Source: Ruminococcus sp.
GTDB lineage: Bacteria > Bacillota > Clostridia > Lachnospirales > Lachnospiraceae
DNA: 64,000 nt
Assembly (NCBI GenBank): GCA_013911065.1
Contig: JACERV010000001.1
Span: 1-64,000 of the forward strand
Direction of reading: 5' to 3'
Part shown: one piece after another, positions 31,765 through 40,436 of the stretch
Numbering within the stretch: position 1 is the stretch's first letter
Layout of the letters: each line of letters starts with the position of its first letter
Position numbers and translations under genes: made by a program
The notes under the pieces: model-generated
What the model was told of the DNA's origin: nothing
What the model saw: the letters and a program-made list of their open reading frames with translations, nothing else
Databases searched by the model: none

Positions 31765-32229
31765 ATGCAGGGTTTAGATGAAGAATTAGGTCAGGATATT
31801 ATAACAGACAAAACAGAAAAAACAGACAATGCAGAGAAAGTTGTTGATTTTGGAGAAGCGAAGAAAAGAAGGAAAGCATTCCATGTTTGGAAGGTCGGAG
31901 ATAATGAATACAATTTGAAACTGACTACAAGCAATATCTGCATGCTTGAGAGTAAATATAACAGGAACATGCTTGACTTAGTATCAACAGGTAATTTCCC
32001 GCCATTGAATTTGATGCTTACCATTATACAAGCTGCCATGTTGCCTTATCATCATGGAATAAAATATAAAAATGTTCAGGATATTTTTGACGCATATGTG
32101 GAAGAAGGTGGAAGCCAGACAGACTTGGTATCAAACGTCCTGATGCCCACACTTGCGGTGTCCGGTTTTTTTACACCAGAGCAAGCGGAGTCGATGGAGG
32201 ACCATTTGCAGGAGGGCACGCTTTTGTAA
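31765..32229 (+). CDS. Tail assembly chaperone gpG-like
   Basis: 154 residues behind AGGAGGTAAAAA. It starts with a charged region and continues with a helical domain (NMLDLVSTG, MLTIIQAAMLPYHHG). Codons 134-136 (GGT TTT TTT) include a T7 slippery heptamer at 32166-32172. Shifting back one base there opens the second frame, which runs to 32600. Both the short (G) and fused (GT) forms usually assist assembly around the tape measure. Confidence 0.85.
   Translation: MQGLDEELGQDIITDKTEKTDNAEKVVDFGEAKKRRKAFHVWKVGDNEYNLKLTTSNICMLESKYNRNMLDLVSTGNFPPLNLMLTIIQAAMLPYHHGIKYKNVQDIFDAYVEEGGSQTDLVSNVLMPTLAVSGFFTPEQAESMEDHLQEGTLL
32166..32172 (+). promoter_or_regulatory. Programmed -1 frameshift site (T TTT TTT)
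   Basis: In the frame of the upstream gene the codons read GGT TTT TTT ACA, so the seven T form the classical X XXY YYZ slippery heptamer. After a -1 slip, reading continues TAC ACC AGA with no stop until 32600. This is the conserved siphophage G/GT arrangement. Confidence 0.85.
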
Positions 32230-32600
32230 CTCCTACGATATCAAAGTACATATATGACTTATACCCAAAAGCATTAGATTGTGGAATAAAGATATCGGAA
32301 TTCTGGGAACTGTCTGTAATGGAAATAGAGGACTATATAGCGAGTTATAACCGTGTGAGACAACAGCAAGTAAAGGAACAAATATTATGGCAACACGCTA
32401 TGATAGGTCTGCTGGATGAAAAACTGATAGCACGGTTTTGTGACCATAAGATGGAGTTTACAAAGCCATGGGACCGTTATCCGGAGTTGTTTGTGGAAGA
32501 AAAACGTTTATATAAGCAACAGGCAGAAGCAGAAAAAGCACTCAGTATGGGAGAGTCAAGGCGGGCCTATGCTGCGGAATTTAATCGAAGGAGGAGGTGA
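32172..32600 (+). CDS. gpT part of the frameshifted tail chaperone (GT)
   Basis: The -1 frame adds 142 residues to the first 136 of gpG, giving a fusion of about 278. It continues YTRASGVDGG, then IYDLYPKALDCGIKISEFWELSVMEIEDYI (positions given by sequence 32240-32335). That segment carries the aromatic F-W-x-L-S-x-x-E-I pattern of gpT-like domains. An internal ATG at 32319 has no ribosome-binding site, so the domain is most likely made only by frameshifting. Confidence 0.8.
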   Translation, partial: YTRASGVDGGPFAGGHAFVTPTISKYIYDLYPKALDCGIKISEFWELSVMEIEDYIASYNRVRQQQVKEQILWQHAMIGLLDEKLIARFCDHKMEFTKPWDRYPELFVEEKRLYKQQAEAEKALSMGESRRAYAAEFNRRRR

Positions 32601-32608
32601 GATAAGGA

Positions 32609-35600
32609 ATGGAAATGGATTTGGCGAAAATGCGAGTCATTCTTGAGATGGAAAAGAAGAACTATACTAAGGCTCTCGAAAATGCCCGCAAAGAAACTGA
32701 ACAGGCCACAAAAAAGATTGAGGCTGAGATGGAAAAGGCGAAACAGTCTTCCGGAAAAATGGGGGAAGGGCTTTCACAATCTCAGATAGAAGTTCAGCGT
32801 ACTATGAAAAACATCAGAGGCGCATTGTCTCTCCCTCTCCGTGCCATACAGACGCTGCGCGAAAGAATGGCGAATATGAATCCTCACACTATGAAAAGCA
32901 ATGCCTATAGCGATATTCAGGCGGAAATAGAAAATACTGAATCAAAAATAAAGTCTCTGAGGAGAGAGCAGGTTGAGTTGATGGACAGCGGAAAAGGAAT
33001 GGTGCTGACTAATGAATACAAGGAAATTGCCGCCAGCGTTGCAAATGCAGAAAAGCATCTGAACTCTCTTCTTGACAAGGAGGAAAGATTTCGTGCTACA
33101 GGAGGCAAAACGAACAGCCAGACATATAAGCGCATGCAGTACGACATTGAAGAGGCAAGGAATACACTGGCGGCCTACAAAGCTGACCTGAATGATATTG
33201 AGAATAACGGTATTGTCTCTGAACATTCCACTGAATGGAAGAAAGTTGAATCAAAGATTGATGAAGCTAAGAAAAAACTACAAGAATTTAATGCAGAAAA
33301 GTCACGGATGGAATCAGATGGGAGCGCATATGCAGGACGGGGATTTACTGCTACCGGCATGAAAAATGCATCCGGTACCGGTGGCAAGTTTTCTAAAGTA
33401 TTTTCCGGTATGAGCAAAGTATTTAGTTCTGTGACAAGAGGAATTAAAAAGACATCAGGAGCGTTTGGGGCATTGATTCACCGACTCAGAAATAGTATTC
33501 CGATACTCAATAAGACACGGAAGTCTGCATCAGGGTTAGGAAATCAGATGCGTGGGCTAAGTGGATTATTCAGAACAATCGGGATGACTGCTAAGTTTAT
33601 GTTTGCAAGCTTCCTTATTATGGGGGCTGTAAACGGGATTAAAGAAGGTATGCAGAATCTGGCACAATACAGTGAGCGGACCAATGCCAGTCTGTCCATG
33701 CTAATGTCTTCTCTGACTCAGCTTAAAAACGCGCTGGCAACAGCTTTCGCACCTATACTACATACTATTACTCCGCTGCTGAATATGTTGATTCAGAAGG
33801 TCACACAGGCGGTATCTGCTATTGGAATGTTGTTTGCGTCATTGACGGGACAGTCAATATTCACCAGAGCAAAAGAGGTCAATCAGGATTATGCTGCAAG
33901 CCTGAATCAAAATGCGGCCGGTGCTGACAAAGCAAATGAAGCGAATAAAAAGCTTCAGCGGACCTTACTTGGCTTTGACCAGATAAATAAACTGGATGAT
34001 AACGATTCCGACAGCGGCTCAGACGGAGGGGCTGGTGGTCTTAGTCCTTCCGATATGTTTGAAGAGGTTCCTATAAGCAATAAAATTAAGGAATTTGCTG
34101 ACAAACTAAAAGAAGCATGGAAGAACGCTGATTTCACAGACATCGGCCGGATAGTGGGTGAGAAACTTAATAAAGCCTTAGAAAATATCCCTTGGGATAA
34201 GATACGGGCAACTTTAAATAAGGTTGCGAAGAGTATTGCCACCTTTCTTAATGGCTTTCTTGAAGCGGTAAGATGGACATTAGTAGGTGAGACCATTGCG
34301 CAGGGAATTAATACAGCTTTTGAGTTCGTGAGCACTTTCGTAAGGAACTTCCATTGGAATTCCTTGGGTAAGGCTATTGGCAACCTAATTAATGGAGCTT
34401 GTAGAAAACTTGACTGGAACCTAATTCATGGGACCTTGAAAGAAACCGTAACAGGCATCATTACGACCATTAAAAACCTCTTGTCTACCGCTGATTTTAG
34501 ACTGATAGGCAACACTTTTGGTAACTTTATTCAGTCTTTTATTTTGATTGGATATACCTGGGTAACACAGTTTCCGTGGAAGGAATTCGGGAAAAAAATC
34601 GCAGAGGGCTTGAACGGGGCCATTGAAAAAATTGACATTCCTATGCTTGGGACCACAATCGGAAAACTGATTACCGGCATATTTTCTATGTTTAAGAACT
34701 TTGCACAAAATTTCAAGTGGAAGGAATTCGGAAATAAGATTGCAGAGGGCATAAACAATATGTTCAAGGCATTAGATCCAGATGAAGTTGCAGGTGGAAT
34801 AAATAAAATTGTCAATGGCATATGTGACATGCTGGGAACTGTCCTTGAGAAAGTAAACTGGGGCGAGGTTTTTGGAAAGATGATTGAGATCTGGAACAAG
34901 TTAGATTGGAAGATAAAACTTGCAGTAACTGCTCTTATCATTGGTAAGGCACTATTTGGTGCGCTTGGGCTCGTGTTCAAAAATCCCACATTATTCGCGG
35001 AAATAGCGAAGGTATTGTCACCTGGGCTTACAAAGACATTTGGTGAGAGTGTAGCAAAGGCTTTGAGCAGTATTCCCATGGCATTAGCAGGAGCGGCTGG
35101 AATCGGAGCCATAGCATTTAATGTCTACGATGTTTTTTCTGGGATGCGAGACTCCATAAAGAATAAGGACATATTCGGAATTGTGGACTCAATAAAGGGC
35201 TTCTTCTCCTTGCCAGATATACCGAACTCTATGAATGCAGGTGTAAAAAAGGCCCTGGCGGCTGTAGGGTTCAAAAATCCTATCCAGGAAAAGTTTGCAG
35301 ATGCAAAAGAATGGCTTATTGAAAAAGGTGTAATTACAATAGATGGACTAATGTCTGGTATTAACAATAGATACCCTAAAGTAAAAGAGTTCTTCGGCAA
35401 CCTTTCCAGCAACGTCCGAACTGCTACTGGAGATTCGAGAACCTGGCTCCCAGAAAAAGGAAGGTCTTCAATCGAAGGCTTGAAAAGTGGTTATGAATCA
35501 GCAAAGGGTGCGTTTTTCTCGCTGATACAACGACTGAAGGGTGAGACGTTTACTGCGGCTGGCGATATGAAAGGGAACATACAACCAAAAGGCAAGGACA

Positions 35601-36145
35601 TTATATCTGGGCTCATAAGTGGATTCCAGGCGAATAAACCTTCTTTTACTTCAATGGTATCTAGTATTCCTGATCTAATTAAAAAAGGTATAGGCGATTT
35701 AGGGACCATTGGTAAAAATGCAATGGCATCATTTGCTCGTGGTTTCTCCTCTATACATATACCTATGCCACATATAGGCATGGATTGGAGCAGCGTGAAT
35801 CTAGGAAAGACAAGTTTCAGCATTCCCAAATTTCGGCTTAACTGGTATGCGGGAGGAGGCTTCCCTGGTATGGGAGAAATGTTTGTTGCACGTGAGAATG
35901 GTCCAGAACTTGTCGGACGTATGGGAAACAGTTCTGCTGTAGCAAATAACGGGCAGATTGTAGAAGGTATCAAGAAAGGCGTCTATGATGCCGTTGCTCC
36001 GCTTTTTTTACAATTCCGGGCAGACGGCAACGAACAAACACCTATTATAAATGTGTATCTTGGAACTAAGCAGATAACGGATATATTTATCGAAGATATT
36101 AATGATAGGACGATATCAACAGGAGAATGCCCGATTAAGGTTTAG
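32609..36145 (+). CDS. Tape measure protein
   Basis: 1178 residues behind AAGGAGGAGGTGAGATAAGGA. The first 230 residues are coiled coil (KARKETEQ-like repeats, EAKKKLQEF). Hydrophobic stretches near 330-420 (FMFASFLIMGAVNG) fit membrane insertion. The centre (about 530-790) has degenerate repeats of about 60-70 residues around W-K-E-F-G-x-K-I-A-E-G and N-W-x-x-x-G. It sets tail length and helps DNA entry. No peptidase motif was recognised. Confidence 0.93.
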   Translation: MEMDLAKMRVILEMEKKNYTKALENARKETEQATKKIEAEMEKAKQSSGKMGEGLSQSQIEVQRTMKNIRGALSLPLRAIQTLRERMANMNPHTMKSNAYSDIQAEIENTESKIKSLRREQVELMDSGKGMVLTNEYKEIAASVANAEKHLNSLLDKEERFRATGGKTNSQTYKRMQYDIEEARNTLAAYKADLNDIENNGIVSEHSTEWKKVESKIDEAKKKLQEFNAEKSRMESDGSAYAGRGFTATGMKNASGTGGKFSKVFSGMSKVFSSVTRGIKKTSGAFGALIHRLRNSIPILNKTRKSASGLGNQMRGLSGLFRTIGMTAKFMFASFLIMGAVNGIKEGMQNLAQYSERTNASLSMLMSSLTQLKNALATAFAPILHTITPLLNMLIQKVTQAVSAIGMLFASLTGQSIFTRAKEVNQDYAASLNQNAAGADKANEANKKLQRTLLGFDQINKLDDNDSDSGSDGGAGGLSPSDMFEEVPISNKIKEFADKLKEAWKNADFTDIGRIVGEKLNKALENIPWDKIRATLNKVAKSIATFLNGFLEAVRWTLVGETIAQGINTAFEFVSTFVRNFHWNSLGKAIGNLINGACRKLDWNLIHGTLKETVTGIITTIKNLLSTADFRLIGNTFGNFIQSFILIGYTWVTQFPWKEFGKKIAEGLNGAIEKIDIPMLGTTIGKLITGIFSMFKNFAQNFKWKEFGNKIAEGINNMFKALDPDEVAGGINKIVNGICDMLGTVLEKVNWGEVFGKMIEIWNKLDWKIKLAVTALIIGKALFGALGLVFKNPTLFAEIAKVLSPGLTKTFGESVAKALSSIPMALAGAAGIGAIAFNVYDVFSGMRDSIKNKDIFGIVDSIKGFFSLPDIPNSMNAGVKKALAAVGFKNPIQEKFADAKEWLIEKGVITIDGLMSGINNRYPKVKEFFGNLSSNVRTATGDSRTWLPEKGRSSIEGLKSGYESAKGAFFSLIQRLKGETFTAAGDMKGNIQPKGKDIISGLISGFQANKPSFTSMVSSIPDLIKKGIGDLGTIGKNAMASFARGFSSIHIPMPHIGMDWSSVNLGKTSFSIPKFRLNWYAGGGFPGMGEMFVARENGPELVGRMGNSSAVANNGQIVEGIKKGVYDAVAPLFLQFRADGNEQTPIINVYLGTKQITDIFIEDINDRTISTGECPIKV

Positions 36146-36154
36146 GAGATGTGT

Positions 36155-36514
36155 ATGGACAATTTAATAATTAATGGAGTCACCATGCCTGACCTGAAGA
36201 AAGGCGGGCTTGAGATTAAGATAGAAAAGGTGTGGTCAAAAAATACTGGCAGGGCCGCTAATGGCGATATGATAGGTGACGTGGTTGCCGTAAAATATAC
36301 CCTACATTGTGAATGGCCGCCTTTAAACAAGGGAGATGCAGCTAAGATAAACACAGCTGTGTCTCCCGCTTTCTTTAGTGTAACATTTACGGATATAGGC
36401 GGTACAAGAATAACAAAAACGTTTTATGCAGGTACTCCCATATACCCAGTTTATAGCTACGTAAATGGAGTGAAAACGTACCAGGGCGTAACCGTAGATT
36501 TGATTCAAAAATAA
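36155..36514 (+). CDS. Tail protein (DUF6711-like)
   Basis: 119 residues from ATG 36155, with AGGAG 6 nt upstream; ATG 36149 is too close. It opens LIINGVTMPDLKKGGL, a pattern seen for small tail proteins behind tape measures, and ends VKTYQGVTVDLIQK. The role is probably structural at the tail tip. Confidence 0.65.
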   Translation: MDNLIINGVTMPDLKKGGLEIKIEKVWSKNTGRAANGDMIGDVVAVKYTLHCEWPPLNKGDAAKINTAVSPAFFSVTFTDIGGTRITKTFYAGTPIYPVYSYVNGVKTYQGVTVDLIQK

Positions 36515-36529
36515 GATAGGAGGACTAAA

Positions 36530-36769
36530 ATGTTAAAGACAAACAAAAGCATTTCACTTACTGGAAACAGCATGATTAATGATAAGCCGGTTGTGTATAT
36601 GTCGGCCAATGTTTCTACGAATGGCGGCACCACAAGCCATTCGAGTAGTATCCAGGATAAGGCTTTGTATGAGGAGAATAAGGCTGAGTGTAGAGATGAT
36701 ATTACTGCTTTTAGTCAAAAAGTATATGAAATTGAGGATAGCATTAATGCGGAGGTAAGCGGATCATGA
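36530..36769 (+). CDS. Small tail-module protein (79 aa)
   Basis: Starts at ATG 36530 behind ATAGGAGGACTAAA. Polar in the first half (ISLTGNSMINDKPVVYM, STNGGTTSHSSS), helical and acidic in the second. Overlaps the next gene by 4 bp. No family recognised. Confidence 0.6.
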   Translation: MLKTNKSISLTGNSMINDKPVVYMSANVSTNGGTTSHSSSIQDKALYEENKAECRDDITAFSQKVYEIEDSINAEVSGS

Positions 36770-37155
36770 AAATAAAAAACAGTCAGGTTGTGGCATTCCT
36801 TAATGGTATCGCGGAGATACAGAATAAGAAGCTGCCAATAAAGGTCTGCTATGCAATTACCAGGAATATTAATTTGATGGAATCTGTCGCAAAGGCATAT
36901 GAAGAGGAACGGATGAAGGTCCTTGACAAGTATGTTCAAAAGGAAGGCAATGGAGAATATATTGTCAAGGATGGTGCCTATAAAATTGAGGATGTGTCCA
37001 GCTATGAGTCAGAAATGGAAGAATTGTTAGAAATCGAAAACGAGCTGGCAGTCCATACAGTACGATTTGAAGAGCTTGAAAAATGTGACACGGAACAATT
37101 CGAGGCTCTGTCAGTGCGAGATATTAATTTATTGACTTTTATGACGGCAGAATAG
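36766..37155 (+). CDS. Helical tail-module protein (129 aa, DUF1617-like)
   Basis: ATGA-type overlap with the preceding gene. Fully helical (VVAFLNGIAEIQNKKLPIK, YEEERMKVLDKYV, ELEKCDTEQFEAL). The opening resembles DUF1617, small proteins encoded between tape measure and tail tip. Function unknown. Confidence 0.55.
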   Translation: MKIKNSQVVAFLNGIAEIQNKKLPIKVCYAITRNINLMESVAKAYEEERMKVLDKYVQKEGNGEYIVKDGAYKIEDVSSYESEMEELLEIENELAVHTVRFEELEKCDTEQFEALSVRDINLLTFMTAE

Positions 37156-37170
37156 GCGGGAGGTGGGAAT

Positions 37171-39279
37171 ATGTATCAATCTTCAGCGGCGTTTGCGGAA
37201 CTGATACAACAGGATTCCCGGACGTTCAAGGCAAAATTAATAGTGGGTAATACAGTACTGGATTCAGGTATAAAAAGTATTGTACTTAAAGGGGGTTCTA
37301 ACAGTGGAACCTCCTTTATCATTGGTAGCTGCGTCAGTCAATACATCGAAGTTGAGATGAGCAAGCCGTCGGTATTCGTAGAAAACGAAGAAATAGAGTG
37401 GCAGGTTGGTGCCAAATTGGCAAATGGTGCGGAAGAGTATATCCGTATGGGAGTCTTTACCGCTCAGAGACCTGAAGCAGACGAGGAAATTATTAAATTC
37501 ACAGCATTTGACCGAATGATGAAGACAGATAGAAGCTATTTTTCTTCCCTGCCCGCAACTACAACTACAATTGCGGTGCTGAATGAAATGGCTACATTTT
37601 TGAGTGTCCCGATAGTAACTACAGGATTATCTGACATCACCATAAAGAGGCCCGATGATTTTACATGCAGAGAGGTGCTGACTTATATCTCACAAATGTA
37701 TGCTGGATTTGCTATCTGTAACAGGCAGGGCCAGATTGAGATTAAAACATATACTGCATCTGGGCTTAGTATTGTCCCGGCCAGATATTGGGAGAGCTTC
37801 ACTCACAACGACTTCCCGTACACTTTCCAAAAAATTGTGTGCCACACCGGAAAAGATTCAGAAGGAAACACTATATCCATAAGTGCTGGTAGCGGAAACA
37901 GGGAGCTGACTATTTCCAATCCTCTGATGACGCAGAGCATTCTGAACAGTGTAGCTGCAAAACTACAAGGGTTTAACTACATGCCCGGCAACCTTAAATT
38001 CTTAGGGGACCCGCGTATTGACCCCTGGGATATTATCACAGTAACCGGAAAAGACGGGACCAATTATAAGGTTCCAATAATGAACATTACCCAAGATTTT
38101 GACGGTGGGTTGACATCTGCAGTAGAAGCAGTCGGAGAATCTGAAACAGAGGAACAGCAGGGATACAAGGGACCAATGACGCAGGCAATAGATCGGTTCT
38201 CCGTGAAACTTATCCTCTTTGACCATGCAATAGGTAATAAACTAGATGTTAATACCGCCAACATCACCTATGCAAAAATCTTAGACTTGGAAGCCACAAA
38301 TGCTATATTAACAAAAGTACAAACAGAAGATTTGGTTGCCATAAACTCAAAGCTATATACAGCAACTATCAATCTGGCTAATATAGAAAATCTTCTGGCT
38401 GGTAATGCTGGCGTTGGAGATTTGACAAATATACACTTGACTTCACAAAACGCAGTGATTGAAAGCGCATTGATTAAGAACATAGTATCACAGTCCACGA
38501 CAGTAAATGACTTACTTGCAGGTAATATCTACACAAACAAATTCCAGATATGGAGTGATGAGACCGGAGGTATGAAGATATTCGGCGCAACACAACAATG
38601 GGTGGATAAGGACAGTGTTATCCGTATGCAGGCCGGGCTTGACTCTAATGGTGAATTCAACTATTACATTGTGGATTCCTTGGGAAACACCATGTTTGAC
38701 GCTCTGAATGGCGTGTCGGCTGCCGGTATTAAAGCACCTATAATCAAGGACAGTATGGTTGCTGATGATGCAGCCATAAGCGGTCATAAAGTTGATGTGC
38801 AGACGCTTGTACAGAATATTAACGGCAATAATGTCCAGATATTAGGCAGCAAAATTGTTGTAGATGGAACGGGGCAAACCGTATCGGCCAAGTTCGATAG
38901 TATGCAGGAAGAGATTGACGGCATAGCGGTATCGGGCGGCGGTTATATCCTGCAAACCTATGTAGAAGGTGGACATACCGGAGATGGAGAAACAGCCACG
39001 ATTCATGCCCGTCTGTACAGCAATAATATAGAAGTTACTGATACGTTCGGACCGGAACACTTTATTTGGAGCCGGTTGTCTGAAGACGATTCTGGCGATG
39101 GCGCGTGGAACTCACAGCAGATTACAGGATATTCACTGTCCTTGTCTGGGGCAGATGTAACTATGGTTGCATCATTTGAGTGCCAATTTGTAATTTGGGA
39201 TGAATCCCCGATACTGGACTTCGACGGGAATCCGATACTGGATTTTGATGGAAATGAAATTATTGGCTTAACGGCTTAA
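37171..39279 (+). CDS. Phage tail tip / tail spike protein (Tal-like)
   Basis: 702 residues. The N-terminal 380 resemble the gp27-like hub of siphophage tail proteins (EYIRMGVFTAQRPEA, KFTAFDRMMKTDRSYF, DPWDIITVTGKDG). The following part has helical linkers (residues 350-440) and beta repeats. The end carries a tandem repeat of ILDFDGN. It forms the distal tail and attaches the receptor-binding protein encoded next. No lysin or endopeptidase motif is evident. Confidence 0.8.
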   Translation: MYQSSAAFAELIQQDSRTFKAKLIVGNTVLDSGIKSIVLKGGSNSGTSFIIGSCVSQYIEVEMSKPSVFVENEEIEWQVGAKLANGAEEYIRMGVFTAQRPEADEEIIKFTAFDRMMKTDRSYFSSLPATTTTIAVLNEMATFLSVPIVTTGLSDITIKRPDDFTCREVLTYISQMYAGFAICNRQGQIEIKTYTASGLSIVPARYWESFTHNDFPYTFQKIVCHTGKDSEGNTISISAGSGNRELTISNPLMTQSILNSVAAKLQGFNYMPGNLKFLGDPRIDPWDIITVTGKDGTNYKVPIMNITQDFDGGLTSAVEAVGESETEEQQGYKGPMTQAIDRFSVKLILFDHAIGNKLDVNTANITYAKILDLEATNAILTKVQTEDLVAINSKLYTATINLANIENLLAGNAGVGDLTNIHLTSQNAVIESALIKNIVSQSTTVNDLLAGNIYTNKFQIWSDETGGMKIFGATQQWVDKDSVIRMQAGLDSNGEFNYYIVDSLGNTMFDALNGVSAAGIKAPIIKDSMVADDAAISGHKVDVQTLVQNINGNNVQILGSKIVVDGTGQTVSAKFDSMQEEIDGIAVSGGGYILQTYVEGGHTGDGETATIHARLYSNNIEVTDTFGPEHFIWSRLSEDDSGDGAWNSQQITGYSLSLSGADVTMVASFECQFVIWDESPILDFDGNPILDFDGNEIIGLTA

Positions 39280-39289
39280 AGGAGGATAC

Positions 39290-40027
39290 ATGGGGAAATT
39301 TAACGAATATACAGAAAAGGTTACACCGGATGATGTGGATATATTTCTGTTGCAGGATGCATCCGCTACGAAGAAAACAACCTTTCTGAGCATCTTTAAC
39401 CAGATTAAAACAAAGTTAGGATTAGGACTACTTGCCACAAAAAGCAAGATATCAGAGGAAGAATTGGAGACCGCTCTCTTGAACCTGATAAACGGAAAAT
39501 TGACAGCATCCGGGATGGCTAATGACCTTATAACTACAGATGCAACAAAAGCCCTGGCGGCACCACAGGGGAAGAAGCTGTTAGAATACATAGGAACTCT
39601 TACGCAACTAACAACAGTTGAAAAAGCAAATTTGGTCGGTGCCATAAATGAACTCGTAACTTCCATTGATGCACTAAATAGGAATTTGCAGATAACACAG
39701 ACTAGTCTTACATCCGCAAACACAATATACTTTGATGGTAATTGTTTAGCATTCCGGCTTCCGGGCGGGGCGTACTTGATAAAAGCACACATAACGATTA
39801 AGACTGCTATTATATCTGGACACAATGCAGATGCTTTTCTAGGTTTTCCGTTTAAATGGAAATATACAACGGATATCCCTGGCGCGACACTTAATAATGG
39901 TACATCTATTGTAATGCAGGGAGGGCAAGGAGAAAGCAGCCTTAAACTTGGAACGATGCACGGTGCTCTGCCAGCAGGCACAATAATAGATGTACTCGCC
40001 GTATTCCCACCTCAGTTTGTTATATAA
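39290..40027 (+). CDS. Receptor-binding tail protein with switchable C-terminal tip
   Basis: 245 residues behind AAAGGAGGATAC. The N-terminal 132 residues form a tail-attachment and helical shaft region (MGKFNEYTEKVTPDDVDIFLLQDAS by position 1-25; EKANLVGAINELVTSIDALN). The last 113 form a beta-rich head (YFDGNCLAFRLPGG, FGFPFKWK-like segment, ending PPQFVI). The junction codons CTA AAT AGG AAT lie in a 14-bp sequence (39672-39685) that recurs inverted at 40359-40372. Inversion would replace the head with the one encoded on the minus strand. Confidence 0.8.
   Translation: MGKFNEYTEKVTPDDVDIFLLQDASATKKTTFLSIFNQIKTKLGLGLLATKSKISEEELETALLNLINGKLTASGMANDLITTDATKALAAPQGKKLLEYIGTLTQLTTVEKANLVGAINELVTSIDALNRNLQITQTSLTSANTIYFDGNCLAFRLPGGAYLIKAHITIKTAIISGHNADAFLGFPFKWKYTTDIPGATLNNGTSIVMQGGQGESSLKLGTMHGALPAGTIIDVLAVFPPQFVI
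39672..39685 (+). repeat. Left inverted repeat of the tip inversion segment
   Basis: CACTAAATAGGAAT, identical to the complement of 40359-40372. It lies inside the receptor-binding gene, codons for A/L-N-R-N, and marks the border between constant and variable parts. Confidence 0.75.
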
Positions 40028-40031
40028 TTAT

Positions 40032-40358
40032 TTAACGATATGCTACGAAATACTTAGATGAACTCTTTATGTTTGCTTCATTATGAAATACGGAATCTAT
40101 ATATACACTTCCGGTTCTTATTGCAATGTATCCTCCTGCGGAATTGGTTCCCGATTGTTTTCCACCAATAAGATGAAAAGTATATGAACCACTGCTAAAG
40201 TCGTAGCTCGAATAAAATACTTTTGATAGCACGTATGTGTTATTATTGGACCCGTAAATAATACCAACAAGAATTTCTTTTTTATCACTTGGAAATTGAG
40301 TGATTGTGGTTGCAGGGATATTCGTTTCTACAAGAGTCCAATTTAACCGATTAGTCAT
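40032..40358 (-). CDS. Silent alternative receptor-binding tip (inverted cassette)
   Basis: A 108-codon frame on the minus strand. It begins directly at the right inverted repeat and ends 4 bp from the stop of the active tip. Read through CTA AAT AGG AAT it is in the same frame as the shaft of the active gene. Its product has the features of siphophage tips: W-T-L-V, ILVGIIYGSN, TFHLIGGKQ, GGYIAIRTG and a C-terminal YFVAYR. It has no ribosome-binding site of its own next to the ATG and is the only minus-strand frame in the tail module. I read it as the second, currently unexpressed tip. Confidence 0.75.
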   Translation of the reverse strand: MTNRLNWTLVETNIPATTITQFPSDKKEILVGIIYGSNNNTYVLSKVFYSSYDFSSGSYTFHLIGGKQSGTNSAGGYIAIRTGSVYIDSVFHNEANIKSSSKYFVAYR

Positions 40359-40372
40359 ATTCCTATTTAGTG
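40359..40372 (-). repeat. Right inverted repeat of the tip inversion segment
   Basis: ATTCCTATTTAGTG on the plus strand, the exact complement of 39672-39685. The segment between the repeats is 673 bp. Confidence 0.75.
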
Positions 40373-40436
40373 AATAACCGACAGAAAATAGAAGATTACA
40401 AATAAGGTCCTATTATAAAAGAAAGAAGGTGATAGC

